The notes under the pieces were generated by a model. That model did not search any database, had not been told where the DNA came from, and was given only the letters and a program-made list of their open reading frames with translations. A stretch of 64,000 nucleotides of DNA from an uncultured Clostridia bacterium (GTDB taxonomy: Bacteria; Bacillota; Clostridia; Peptostreptococcales; Anaerovoracaceae): positions 1 to 64,000 of the forward strand of contig CAKQOW010000006.1 of assembly GCA_934256595.1 (NCBI GenBank), given 5' to 3'. This document shows positions 1 through 8,477 of the stretch, piece after piece. Every line of letters begins with the position of its first letter. The first letter of the stretch is position 1. Position numbers and translations under genes: made by a program.

Positions 1-100
1 TCCCTTTTTTGAAATTATTTCGTAAAAGTTTATGCTCTCTGTTCGGCACACTCCAAGCCCTATGTTTATGCGCGTTTATGGATATCAAAAACCCATAAAT

Positions 101-124
101 AAAATGAGCCCGCAGGCTCATTTT
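101..124 (-). terminator. Rho-independent terminator after the TPR gene
   Basis: A 10-bp perfect stem (101-110 with 115-124) with a 4-nt loop, flanked by A/T runs on both sides, starts 2 bases after the TPR gene stop codon. The flanking runs mean it could work in both directions. It marks the end of the long minus-strand run. Nothing recognisable lies in bases 1-100. Confidence 0.75.
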
Positions 125-126
125 TG

Positions 127-1461
127 CTATTTTAATCTCTTTGTAGGTCTTGATCCCTTGGCAACCTCCTGTTTTCTCTTCTTCATTGCCTCTGCCAGTT
201 CGCTGTCCATAGCTTCGGCTCTTTCTTTTTTAATAGCATCAAGCTTGGACTGCGCTTCATTGCCTTTCTGAATGATTTTTTCAACAGGAGTTTTTTCGTA
301 TTCTCTGTCAAGAGCAGCAGACTCCTCGATACCGGAAATAGTGCTTTCTCTTTCTTCGTCTTTTGCAACTGCCTCAGCCTCTTCCTCAAGCTGCTTTCTG
401 ATGATAGCCATTTTCTTTCGGTATTTGTTGGCTCCGGCTTCATCTCCTGCCGATGAGTATATGGCATAAAGTTCTTCCATGGTTTCAAGATGACTTCCGT
501 TCATCTTGAGAACCTGTTTAAATCTCTCTATTGCCTCATCGGTCCTGCCGCATCTTTCGTATGCCACTCCGAGATAATAGTGGAGAGGCCACCATTTGTT
601 ATAGTCGTCATCAAGGAACGTTTCAAGCTTCTTGATTCCGTCCTCAAATCTGCCCGCCATAACGTCATTACAGCCCTCTTCTATGTATACAGGCTTTGCA
701 ATCTGCTCTATCCTCTTGCGGATTTCTTTTTTGTCCTTGTTGTTTTTGCTGAATCTGAGGAAGTCGTTCCATACAAGTCTTGCCTTGATGTACTGACCCA
801 TATTCAGATAAGCGTATCCCAGATAGTAATATGACTGCGCGTGTCTTGGGTGCACTGCAACCATAAATTCAAAGAAATCAAGAGATTCGGCTTTCATTCT
901 GCCTACATATTCTCTGTTTTTGCTGTTGGTGTACATTACCCTGCATACTCTCGCATAGGAATACATTGCGTGCAGGTAGTCCGGCTGCATGCAAAGCGAT
1001 GCCCTGAAATGTATGCAGGCATTATCGTAGTCCTTGAGCTCTGCCGCGTCTCTGCCCTCTTTGAGCAGGCCCTCGCAGATTTTTTTGCCGTATAGTCTGT
1101 CCATACAGTCAACGTAGCTCTGGGTATATTTAAAATGAGGGTCGCAGCCGATTACCCATGCCATATTCTCCGCAATATGAAGCATTGAAAGACCGCTGCC
1201 TCCGTTAAATTCCCTGATATCCTGTTTTCTCAGCGGAATCGGAACGCCTCTCATAATATCCGCAGCTTTAAATGTACTTAAAAACTCCTCTGAAAACTCT
1301 GCAAACACAAATTTATTGAGATATTTTTTGAAGTATCTGCCTATCCTGTCCTCTCTGATTTTAAGGTCCATCTCCTCTATAGGAATTTTTACTGTCTGCT
1401 TGATTCCTATTCTTGCTGCAAATGATTTTTCCTGTTTTAAATCCTTATATTCTCTTGCCAT
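127..1461 (-). CDS. Tetratricopeptide-repeat protein
   Basis: This 444-aa protein is probably a cytoplasmic protein-protein interaction scaffold; its partner is unknown. TPR-like helical pairs are visible around residues 135-175, 205-240 and 275-350, for example HYYLGVAYERCGRTDEAIERF. The last 100 residues are highly charged and probably coiled-coil, ending in a basic tail. An in-frame start 24 bases upstream exists, but AGGAG sits directly before the ATG at 1461, so I chose 1461. That start overlaps the 3' end of the upstream radical-SAM gene by 25 bases, so the two are probably translationally coupled. No signal peptide or membrane segment is seen. The fold is clear; no specific role can be assigned. 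Confidence 0.75.
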   Translation of the reverse strand: MAREYKDLKQEKSFAARIGIKQTVKIPIEEMDLKIREDRIGRYFKKYLNKFVFAEFSEEFLSTFKAADIMRGVPIPLRKQDIREFNGGSGLSMLHIAENMAWVIGCDPHFKYTQSYVDCMDRLYGKKICEGLLKEGRDAAELKDYDNACIHFRASLCMQPDYLHAMYSYARVCRVMYTNSKNREYVGRMKAESLDFFEFMVAVHPRHAQSYYYLGYAYLNMGQYIKARLVWNDFLRFSKNNKDKKEIRKRIEQIAKPVYIEEGCNDVMAGRFEDGIKKLETFLDDDYNKWWPLHYYLGVAYERCGRTDEAIERFKQVLKMNGSHLETMEELYAIYSSAGDEAGANKYRKKMAIIRKQLEEEAEAVAKDEERESTISGIEESAALDREYEKTPVEKIIQKGNEAQSKLDAIKKERAEAMDSELAEAMKKRKQEVAKGSRPTKRLK

Positions 1462-2984
1462 CTTTTCTCCTGAGGGAATTCCCATCCTTTTTTCATAAAT
1501 TTTTTAACCACGTCTTCATTAAGCCGCAGCTTCATATCCTGCTCCAGATATCTTATGGCCTCCTGTGGGTCAATTCCTGAATGTCTGCATTTCCACATAG
1601 CATATCCGTAGAGTATCCTGTACTGATCCTCTTTTGAATGACTCCTGTGCTGATAACCCTTGATATAGTAGTAATCCGATAATTCCGTATAAAAATCAAA
1701 CGGAGTCATTTCCGATTTGTTTATAAGGTAATTGAGGGTGAACTCAAAACCTCCTTTATTGTAAAACAGGTCAAGTACATTTTCAAGCTGTTTTACTCTC
1801 ACGACCTCTCTCGATGTCATAAATGAGTTTGATATTACTTCGTATGGGGCTCTGCTTCTGTATATATAGTTGTAGAACTCCTCATGATACCTGACTGCCG
1901 TTCCCTTTAACATCTTTAAAAATCCCACCTGTATGCAGTCCGCGCCTACAGGATATATATTGTTAAATGACGTTCTGAGGGAATTCATATCCTCAAAAGG
2001 AAGTCCCGTAATAAGATCGACATGCACATGCGCGGCTGCGATTCTCGAAAGCTTCCTTATATTTCTCAGGCATTTTTCGATTTCGCTTCTCCTGTTTATG
2101 GCCCGCAGTGTAAGCGGATTTGTGGTCTGAATACCTATCTCAAACTGGAACAGGTCTGTTCTGGCGCTGTCTGCAAGCTGTATAAGGCGGTCGTCTATAA
2201 GGTCGCCGCAAAGCTCAAAATGGAAATTGGTCACGCCGTTATCCATAAGCACAAGATACTCAAGTATCTCAATGCACCTGTTTCTGTCCCAGTTAAAAGT
2301 CCTGTCTATAAACTTCACCTGCTTCACGCGTTTATGTATGAAGTATGACAGTTCGTCTTTCACTCTTGAAACCGGCAGAGCCCTTACCGTCTTGTCTATA
2401 GATGAAATGCAGTAGCTGCAGTTGTACGGGCAGCCTCTTGAGGATTCGTAATAAACGATTTTGTTCTCCTCTGCCGGAAGCACCTCGTACGGAAACGGCA
2501 GGCTGCTGAATTTAACCGGCGGCATAGGTTCGTTTACAATTATCCTGTCTCCCGCTCTGTAGGCAAGGCCCTTGATGTCAGGAAACTTGGGGGTTCCCTT
2601 TGTCAGAGCCCTGCACAGCATGCTGAAAGCGTATTCGCCCTCGCCGAAAATAACGGCATCAACCGCAGGGTTTTCCGACAGGAAGCTTTCGGTATCATAG
2701 CTTACCTCGGGTCCTCCGCATACAATTCTGATTTCAGGCTTTGCTTTTTTGAGATTTTCACACAGATATTTAATTTTCTCTATATTCCATATGTAGCATG
2801 AAAAGCATACTACATCATATTCATTTCTGACAAGCTCCGTATATATATAGTCGTCCTCATTGTTAATGGTAAACTCCTTTATCTCAAGTCCGGGGCAGTT
2901 GGGAAGCCCCGCCGCATAGAGATATTTAAGCGCCAGATTGGAATGAACATATTTGGAATTAAGCGTTGTAAGTAATATCTTCAT
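1437..2984 (-). CDS. B12-binding-domain radical SAM protein (DUF4080 type)
   Basis: A 515-aa protein with an N-terminal cobalamin-binding-like Rossmann domain (about residues 1-130, with VCGGPEVSYD and FGEGEYAF), then a radical-SAM domain whose cluster cysteines are C185, C189 and C192 (CX3CX2C in SSRGCPYNCSYC). The C-terminal 120 residues resemble the DUF4080 extension of this family. Such enzymes bind a [4Fe-4S] cluster and use S-adenosylmethionine to start radical chemistry; the substrate here is unknown. The gene begins 9 bases after the preceding radical-SAM gene and has no obvious Shine-Dalgarno sequence, so coupling to upstream translation is likely. Family assignment is firm; function is open. 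Confidence 0.85.
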   Translation of the reverse strand: MKILLTTLNSKYVHSNLALKYLYAAGLPNCPGLEIKEFTINNEDDYIYTELVRNEYDVVCFSCYIWNIEKIKYLCENLKKAKPEIRIVCGGPEVSYDTESFLSENPAVDAVIFGEGEYAFSMLCRALTKGTPKFPDIKGLAYRAGDRIIVNEPMPPVKFSSLPFPYEVLPAEENKIVYYESSRGCPYNCSYCISSIDKTVRALPVSRVKDELSYFIHKRVKQVKFIDRTFNWDRNRCIEILEYLVLMDNGVTNFHFELCGDLIDDRLIQLADSARTDLFQFEIGIQTTNPLTLRAINRRSEIEKCLRNIRKLSRIAAAHVHVDLITGLPFEDMNSLRTSFNNIYPVGADCIQVGFLKMLKGTAVRYHEEFYNYIYRSRAPYEVISNSFMTSREVVRVKQLENVLDLFYNKGGFEFTLNYLINKSEMTPFDFYTELSDYYYIKGYQHRSHSKEDQYRILYGYAMWKCRHSGIDPQEAIRYLEQDMKLRLNEDVVKKFMKKGWEFPQEKRWQENIRI

Positions 2985-2993
2985 ATCATTAAT

Positions 2994-3869
2994 CTACAGC
3001 AGTCTGAACCTTTCGTCTTTTAACATACCGGTGTTTTTCATTGCAGCTTCAATCTGCGCCAGAAATCTGTCTCTGTCCTGAGGCAGATCGCCCTTGAGTG
3101 ACAGATAGTTTGAGGCGTGATTGCTTCTGAATATACATGTTTTTTCAGGGTTTGCATTCTCCAGCATCAGATGCGTTTCGGCAAGCACCTCCTGCGGTGT
3201 AAGCAGCTTGAGTCTGCCGCTTTGTATATCGTCATACATAGGAGCCTGCGGATCTACAAGAAGTGTCAGGAGACTTACATACGAAGCGTTCATCTCCGTA
3301 ATCATAGTACCTGTCTGTATAGCGTGATCCTCCCAGCCGTCCCTGCCTGCAAGCCCGCTTATAAATGTTACTGAGGCCTTGATGCCTACCTTTTCAATTC
3401 TCTTAACAGCATCAATAAGCTGCTGACGTGTTTCGCCCTTGTGACACATTTCAAGCACCTTGTCGCTGCCTGATTCTGCACCTATATATACCATTGTAAG
3501 ACCATGCTCTCTGAGCTGTCTTAATTCATCTTCTGTTTTTCTTAAAATATCCGACGCTCTGCCGTATATAGTAACTCTTTCACATTCCGGGAAAGTTTCT
3601 TCTATATATGTCAGTATCGGCATCAGTTTGTCTGTCTTAAGACACAGTGCATTTGCGTCCGCCAAGAAAATTCTCGGCACGCTTCTGTATCTTTTTCTTG
3701 CCCATGCGAAATCTGCAATAATATCCTCTGTAGGTCTTGTCTGAAATCTTTTTTCCTTGAACATTTTGCAGAAAGAGCATTTGTTATGAGTGCAGCCTAT
3801 GGTAGCCTGAACTATCAGGCTGTACGCCTCACTTGGCGGTCTGTATACATCACCAACGTATTTTATCAT
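2994..3869 (-). CDS. Radical SAM protein
   Basis: A 291-aa radical-SAM protein. The cluster motif is near the N-terminus, C26-X4-C31-X2-C34 in IGCTHNKCSFC, so its spacing is CX4CX2C rather than the usual CX3CX2C. Other conserved signatures are GAESGSDKVL and TFISGLAGRDGWEDH. There is no B12 domain. The start ATG has a good GGAAAGGATG ribosome site formed by the last codons of argS, which ends 4 bases upstream. It lies between argS and the B12-type radical-SAM gene in one minus-strand run. The reaction catalysed cannot be inferred. Confidence 0.85.
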   Translation of the reverse strand: MIKYVGDVYRPPSEAYSLIVQATIGCTHNKCSFCKMFKEKRFQTRPTEDIIADFAWARKRYRSVPRIFLADANALCLKTDKLMPILTYIEETFPECERVTIYGRASDILRKTEDELRQLREHGLTMVYIGAESGSDKVLEMCHKGETRQQLIDAVKRIEKVGIKASVTFISGLAGRDGWEDHAIQTGTMITEMNASYVSLLTLLVDPQAPMYDDIQSGRLKLLTPQEVLAETHLMLENANPEKTCIFRSNHASNYLSLKGDLPQDRDRFLAQIEAAMKNTGMLKDERFRLL

Positions 3870-3873
3870 TTAA

Positions 3874-5589
3874 TTACATCCTTTCCGGACACTGAATACC
3901 CAGCAGTCCAAGACCATTCTTTATAGTATTCTTGGCAGCCTTTGCAAGTGCAAGTTTTGCTGCCTGCTCTTCAATATTTTCAACTATGATATGCTCATCG
4001 TGATAGAATCTGTTAAAGCTCTGAGCAATATCAACTATATGTCTTGTCACAACAGACGGTTCATATTTTTCGGCAGCCTCAACAACAACCGCAGGGAATG
4101 CTTCTAAAAGCTTCACCAGCTCATAGGCAGCATCGCTCTTGATATATGTTACGTCTATGTCTGCCGCATCTGCCTTTGCAAGTGCGCCTGCATCAGCTCT
4201 TCTCATAAGGCTTGCCGCTCTCGCATAGGTGTACTGTACATACGGACCTGTTTCGCCGTTGAAATCAAGCACCTTGTCCCATGAGAACACATAGTCTTTG
4301 ATTCTGTTGTTTGATAATTCCTGGAATATAACGGCGCCAATACCCACCTGCTTTGCAGTTTCGTCTATATTGTCTGTTGCAACGCCTTTTTCCTTGATTA
4401 TTTTTCTTGTTTCATCTACGGCTCTGTTTAAAACATCTTCGAGGAACACAACTCTGCCGTGTCTTGTCGACATTGTTCCCTCTTCAAGAGATACAAGTCC
4501 GAACGGAATATGAACGCAGTCCTTTGCCCATTCGTAGCCCATAAGCTCTAAAATCTTAATCCACTGCTGGAAGTGCAGGTTCTGCTGTGATGCAACTATA
4601 TACAGATTCTTGTAGAAGTCATAGGTTTCTTTTCTGTATACCGCAGCGGCAATATCTCTTGTTATATATAATGTGGAGCCGTCTGATTTTGTAATCAGGG
4701 CAGGTGACATGCCGTATTCCTCAAGGTTTACAATCTGGGCTCCCTGTGATTCCTCAAGCAGTCCCTTTTCTTTCAGTTCCTCTACAAATCTAGGCATCTT
4801 GTCCGAGTAGAAGCTTTCTCCGTTGTAGGAGTCAAATTCTATTCCCAGCATCTTGTATACTCTTGTAAATTCCTTGAGGGATTCATCTCTGAACCACTGC
4901 CAGAGCTCAACCTCCTCAGGCTCTCCCTTTTCGAGCTTTGCAAAGATTTCTCTTGCCTCATCGTCAAGCTCAGGGTGAGTTTCAACTTCAACGTGGAATT
5001 TAGTGTAGTAGCTGAGAAGTGTCTTGATAGGCTCGTTTATGACATCTTCCTTGTTGCCCCAGTGCCTGTAGGCGCATATCATCTTGCCAAACTGCGTGCC
5101 GTAATCTCCCAGGTGGTTTATTCTGAAAGTATCATATCCCAGAAAATCATATATCTTGTATATCGAATTACCTATAACAGTACTTCTGATATGCCCGATA
5201 TGAAACGGCTTTGCAATGTTAGGCGAGGAATATTCCACTATTACTTTCCTGCCTGCGCCCATATCCGATGAACCGAAAGCATCGCCCTTTGTGATTACCT
5301 CTTTTACCACATCGTCTATAAACGCATCTCTTGATATAAACATATTAACGTATGCGTTGACGCTTTCCACCTTTTCAAATATGCCGTCTGACTCAATCTG
5401 CTCTGCTATTGATTTTGCAATTAAAGGCGGCGCCTTTCTGAGAAGTTTCGCCAGCTTGAAGCACGGGAATGCATAATCTCCCATTTTGCTGTCAGCGGGA
5501 ACCTCTACCATATCTCTGATTTCGGAAACCTCAAGTCCCTCTACATATGGCGCAATTATTTCAGCTATAAGCTGCCTGTAATCTTTCAT
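3874..5589 (-). CDS. argS: Arginyl-tRNA synthetase
   Basis: Class I aminoacyl-tRNA synthetase that charges tRNA-Arg with arginine for translation in the cytoplasm. The 571-aa length is normal. An N-terminal Arg-tRNA synthetase additional domain (about 1-95) is followed by the HIGH signature in AKPFHIGHIRST (about 127-138), the catalytic core with EEGTMSTRHGR in place of a canonical KMSKS loop (common in ArgRS), and the C-terminal DALR anticodon-binding domain. GAGAGG lies 10 bases before the ATG. It sits 15 bases after mutS2. No T-box leader fits in that gap. Confidence 0.97.
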   Translation of the reverse strand: MKDYRQLIAEIIAPYVEGLEVSEIRDMVEVPADSKMGDYAFPCFKLAKLLRKAPPLIAKSIAEQIESDGIFEKVESVNAYVNMFISRDAFIDDVVKEVITKGDAFGSSDMGAGRKVIVEYSSPNIAKPFHIGHIRSTVIGNSIYKIYDFLGYDTFRINHLGDYGTQFGKMICAYRHWGNKEDVINEPIKTLLSYYTKFHVEVETHPELDDEAREIFAKLEKGEPEEVELWQWFRDESLKEFTRVYKMLGIEFDSYNGESFYSDKMPRFVEELKEKGLLEESQGAQIVNLEEYGMSPALITKSDGSTLYITRDIAAAVYRKETYDFYKNLYIVASQQNLHFQQWIKILELMGYEWAKDCVHIPFGLVSLEEGTMSTRHGRVVFLEDVLNRAVDETRKIIKEKGVATDNIDETAKQVGIGAVIFQELSNNRIKDYVFSWDKVLDFNGETGPYVQYTYARAASLMRRADAGALAKADAADIDVTYIKSDAAYELVKLLEAFPAVVVEAAEKYEPSVVTRHIVDIAQSFNRFYHDEHIIVENIEEQAAKLALAKAAKNTIKNGLGLLGIQCPERM

Positions 5590-5604
5590 CTGTTGTTTAC
5601 CTCT

Positions 5605-7977
5605 CTATTTTAACTGTACTATTGTAACTCCGTCTCCGCCCTCATTGTAGGCACCCTTTCGGAAAGCTTTAACGTGCTTGTGGCGCTTCATCATCTGCTG
5701 AAGCCCTGTCCGCAGTATTCCCTCTCCTCTGCCGTGAATTACGGTGACTTCTTTTAATCCTGCCATAAACGCATCGTCAAGATATTTATCAACATTCATA
5801 ACGGCATCGTCAAGGTTCTGACCTCTGACATTGATTGTCGTGCTCATATTCATGGCCTTGGCCTGATACATACTGCTGTAGTTTCTCTGCTTGGGAGAAG
5901 CCTTTTGTTTTCTGACCTCGTCTATAAGCATTATGTCTTTGATATTGACGGTAGCCTTGAGTATTCCCATCTGTACCGTCATATTGCCCTTGTCGTCGGG
6001 AAGCGTCATAATCTCGCCGTTCTGATCAAGGGACAGCACTTTGACTCTGTTTCCTGTCTTCAGATCAGATGCTTTTACAGGCTTGTTGTTTACCTGCTTT
6101 ACTGTTTTTTCACGATACCTGCCCTCAAGGTTTCTCAACTTTCGTCTGCCCTCGTCAAACACTTTGTTTCGCTCTGCTATGCTGTCTATTCTGTTTAATT
6201 CTCTGAGCTCTTTCTGGACCTCTCTGGTGGTATCCTTTGCTTCTCTGACTATTTCTCTTGCTTCTTCTCTTGCCTTTGCAAGTATTTCTGATTTTTTCTG
6301 TTTTATCTCGGCCTCACGCTGCTCAAGCTCCTGCTTCTGCTTTTTCATTGCAATGTTCAGAGCTATAGCCTGATCGCGCTCCTCCTCCGCTCTCTTGCGG
6401 TCATCCTCAAGGGCCGCTATTACATCTTCAAACTCTATGTCCCTGCCCTCAAGAAGCTCTCTGGCCTTGTCGATTATGCTCTCTGAAAGACCCAGCTTGC
6501 GGGATATTTCAAAGGCGTTCGATTTTCCCGGTATTCCTATTGTAAGCCTGTAGGTCGGGCTCAGGGTTTCAACGTCAAATTCCATTGAGGCGTTCTGAAC
6601 TCCTGCGGTGGATATAGCGTATTTTTTGAGCTCCGTATAGTGAGTCGTTGCAAATATCAGAGCGCCGTTTGCCCGCAGCTTTTCGAGGACTGCTATTGCA
6701 AGGGCGGCTCCCTCTGTGGGATCTGTGCCCGCGCCAAGCTCGTCAAGCAGCACAAGACAGCCCGGACCTGCTCTGTCAACAATATTGACTATATTGTTCA
6801 TATGCGATGAGAAGGTAGAAAGGCTCTGCTCTATGCTCTGCTCATCTCCTATATCCGCAAATATGTCCTCAAACACAGGGATTATACTCTCGGAGGAAGC
6901 CGGAATATGAAGTCCCGATGCCGCCATCATCGAAAGCAGGCCTGCTGTTTTGAGGGTTACGGTTTTGCCTCCGGTGTTAGGCCCTGTTATTATCAGCGTG
7001 CTGTAGCTTCTGCCAAGCGAAGCGTTGATAGGGACTGCTTTTTTCTGATCCAGCAGGGGGTGTCTCGCCTGTTTAAGATCGAGTATTCCCTCCTCACTGA
7101 TATGAGGCTCCTCCCCTCTGTAGGAAAGCGACAGCTTGCCCTTTGCAAATATATAGTCAAGCTCCACCAGCAGCTTCTGGTTGTTGTAAATCCCGTGATA
7201 GTTCTCTGCAACTCTGTCCGAAAGCTCTGCAAGTATTCTGTCGATTTCTTTTTTTTCGTCAAGGAACAGCTGCTTGAGCTCGTTGTTCATATTGACTATA
7301 ACCTGCGGCTCTATAAACAGGGTTGCGCCTGTCGAGGACTGGTCGTGAACTATGCCCGGAAATCTGGAGCGGTGCTCCTGCTTGACCGGAATTACATATC
7401 TGCCGTCTCTCATTGTAACTATTGAATCCTGCAGAAGCGTTTTGTTTTCGGCAGAACTCAGCATATGGTTCATCTTCGCCTTGATTGCTTCGTTCTGTCT
7501 TACGATGCTTCTTCTGATGCTGCGAAGCTCAGGAGAAGCGTTGTCTGCCATTTCGTCCTCTGACAGAATACATCTTGTTATTTCGTTTTCGAGGTCTCGG
7601 TTTACAGAGATGACCTCTCTGATTGCAGTAAGCGCAGGTATTTCGGTCAGATCCTTTTCGAGGAACGCGCTCATGGTCCTTGCTGTCCGCATATTATAGG
7701 ATATCTGGAGCAGCTGCTGCATTGTCAGCGCTCCGCCTTTCCTTGCTCTCATAAGAGCCGGGGCTATATCGTAAAACGCGCTCATAGGCGGATTGCCTTT
7801 GATTACAATTACCTTAACCGCCTCTGTGGTCTGCTGCAGCAGGTGCCTTATCTCGTAGATATCGGTCATGGGTCTAAGCTCTGATATTACCTGCCGTGTC
7901 ATCTCCGAAGCAGCTCCTGCCTTGAGCATCTCAATTATTTTGTTGTATTCAAGAATTTTTATGCTTTTGTCATTCAT
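5605..7977 (-). CDS. mutS2: Endonuclease MutS2
   Basis: A MutS-family ATPase with a C-terminal Smr nuclease domain. In Firmicutes, MutS2 is linked to suppression of homologous recombination and to collided-ribosome rescue rather than to mismatch repair. The 790-aa length matches the family. Visible parts are the core/clamp region, the Walker A motif GPNTGGKTVTLKT near residue 330, Walker B in VLLDELGAGTDPTEG, a long coiled region (about 510-640), and the Smr domain with VRGQNLDDA and HGRGEG. The mismatch-recognition domain of MutS is absent, as expected. It lies between zapA and argS. Confidence 0.96.
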   Translation of the reverse strand: MNDKSIKILEYNKIIEMLKAGAASEMTRQVISELRPMTDIYEIRHLLQQTTEAVKVIVIKGNPPMSAFYDIAPALMRARKGGALTMQQLLQISYNMRTARTMSAFLEKDLTEIPALTAIREVISVNRDLENEITRCILSEDEMADNASPELRSIRRSIVRQNEAIKAKMNHMLSSAENKTLLQDSIVTMRDGRYVIPVKQEHRSRFPGIVHDQSSTGATLFIEPQVIVNMNNELKQLFLDEKKEIDRILAELSDRVAENYHGIYNNQKLLVELDYIFAKGKLSLSYRGEEPHISEEGILDLKQARHPLLDQKKAVPINASLGRSYSTLIITGPNTGGKTVTLKTAGLLSMMAASGLHIPASSESIIPVFEDIFADIGDEQSIEQSLSTFSSHMNNIVNIVDRAGPGCLVLLDELGAGTDPTEGAALAIAVLEKLRANGALIFATTHYTELKKYAISTAGVQNASMEFDVETLSPTYRLTIGIPGKSNAFEISRKLGLSESIIDKARELLEGRDIEFEDVIAALEDDRKRAEEERDQAIALNIAMKKQKQELEQREAEIKQKKSEILAKAREEAREIVREAKDTTREVQKELRELNRIDSIAERNKVFDEGRRKLRNLEGRYREKTVKQVNNKPVKASDLKTGNRVKVLSLDQNGEIMTLPDDKGNMTVQMGILKATVNIKDIMLIDEVRKQKASPKQRNYSSMYQAKAMNMSTTINVRGQNLDDAVMNVDKYLDDAFMAGLKEVTVIHGRGEGILRTGLQQMMKRHKHVKAFRKGAYNEGGDGVTIVQLK

Positions 7978-8003
7978 AGAGCTGCTTCCAAACCTCTTAT
8001 TGT

Positions 8004-8462
8004 CTATTTTTCAGTCTTGTCCAGTCTGCTTTTGAGCTGAACGTTTTCCATTTGAAGATCAAAGAAGCTGCTTTCAAGCTCCTTGTATCTTCTCTGTATT
8101 TCTCTCAGCTGTGAGTCATCTGACGCTTTTTTGCGCAGATCCTCTATTTCATTTCTGTACTGTATTACGTTTTTTTTGGCATCGTCCCACAGATCCACAT
8201 ATTTTTTGGCGTCGGCCTCAAGCTGTGCATTCAGTGTTCTGAGCTGTTCAAGCTCGTCTCTGATAGAAAATATCTCATCAGCTATGTTGACAGCGGAAAG
8301 CACAGCAAGCGATGTTGTGGAGCCAAGATTAGAGTTTCTGCCTATAAACTGCATGCGCTCGTCTACATACTGCGCCGCCTTGATGATCTCGTCCTGGCTT
8401 CTCTCACCCACTATAGTGTATTCCTGCCCGTATATTCTGATTTTAACTTTATTGTTTTCCAT
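8004..8462 (-). CDS. zapA: Cell division protein ZapA
   Basis: A 152-aa ZapA-family protein, a small FtsZ-binding factor that bundles protofilaments at the division ring. The N-terminal ZapA domain (about 1-95) has the conserved start VKIRIYGQEYTIVG and the AAQYVDERM helix; the rest is a long coiled coil rich in E, L and R. GGGGAG lies 7 bases before the ATG. The order pheT-zapA-mutS2 is common in Clostridia and fits a division-linked gene run downstream of ftsZ. Confidence 0.9.
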   Translation of the reverse strand: MENNKVKIRIYGQEYTIVGERSQDEIIKAAQYVDERMQFIGRNSNLGSTTSLAVLSAVNIADEIFSIRDELEQLRTLNAQLEADAKKYVDLWDDAKKNVIQYRNEIEDLRKKASDDSQLREIQRRYKELESSFFDLQMENVQLKSRLDKTEK

Positions 8463-8477
8463 AACCGTACTCCCCGA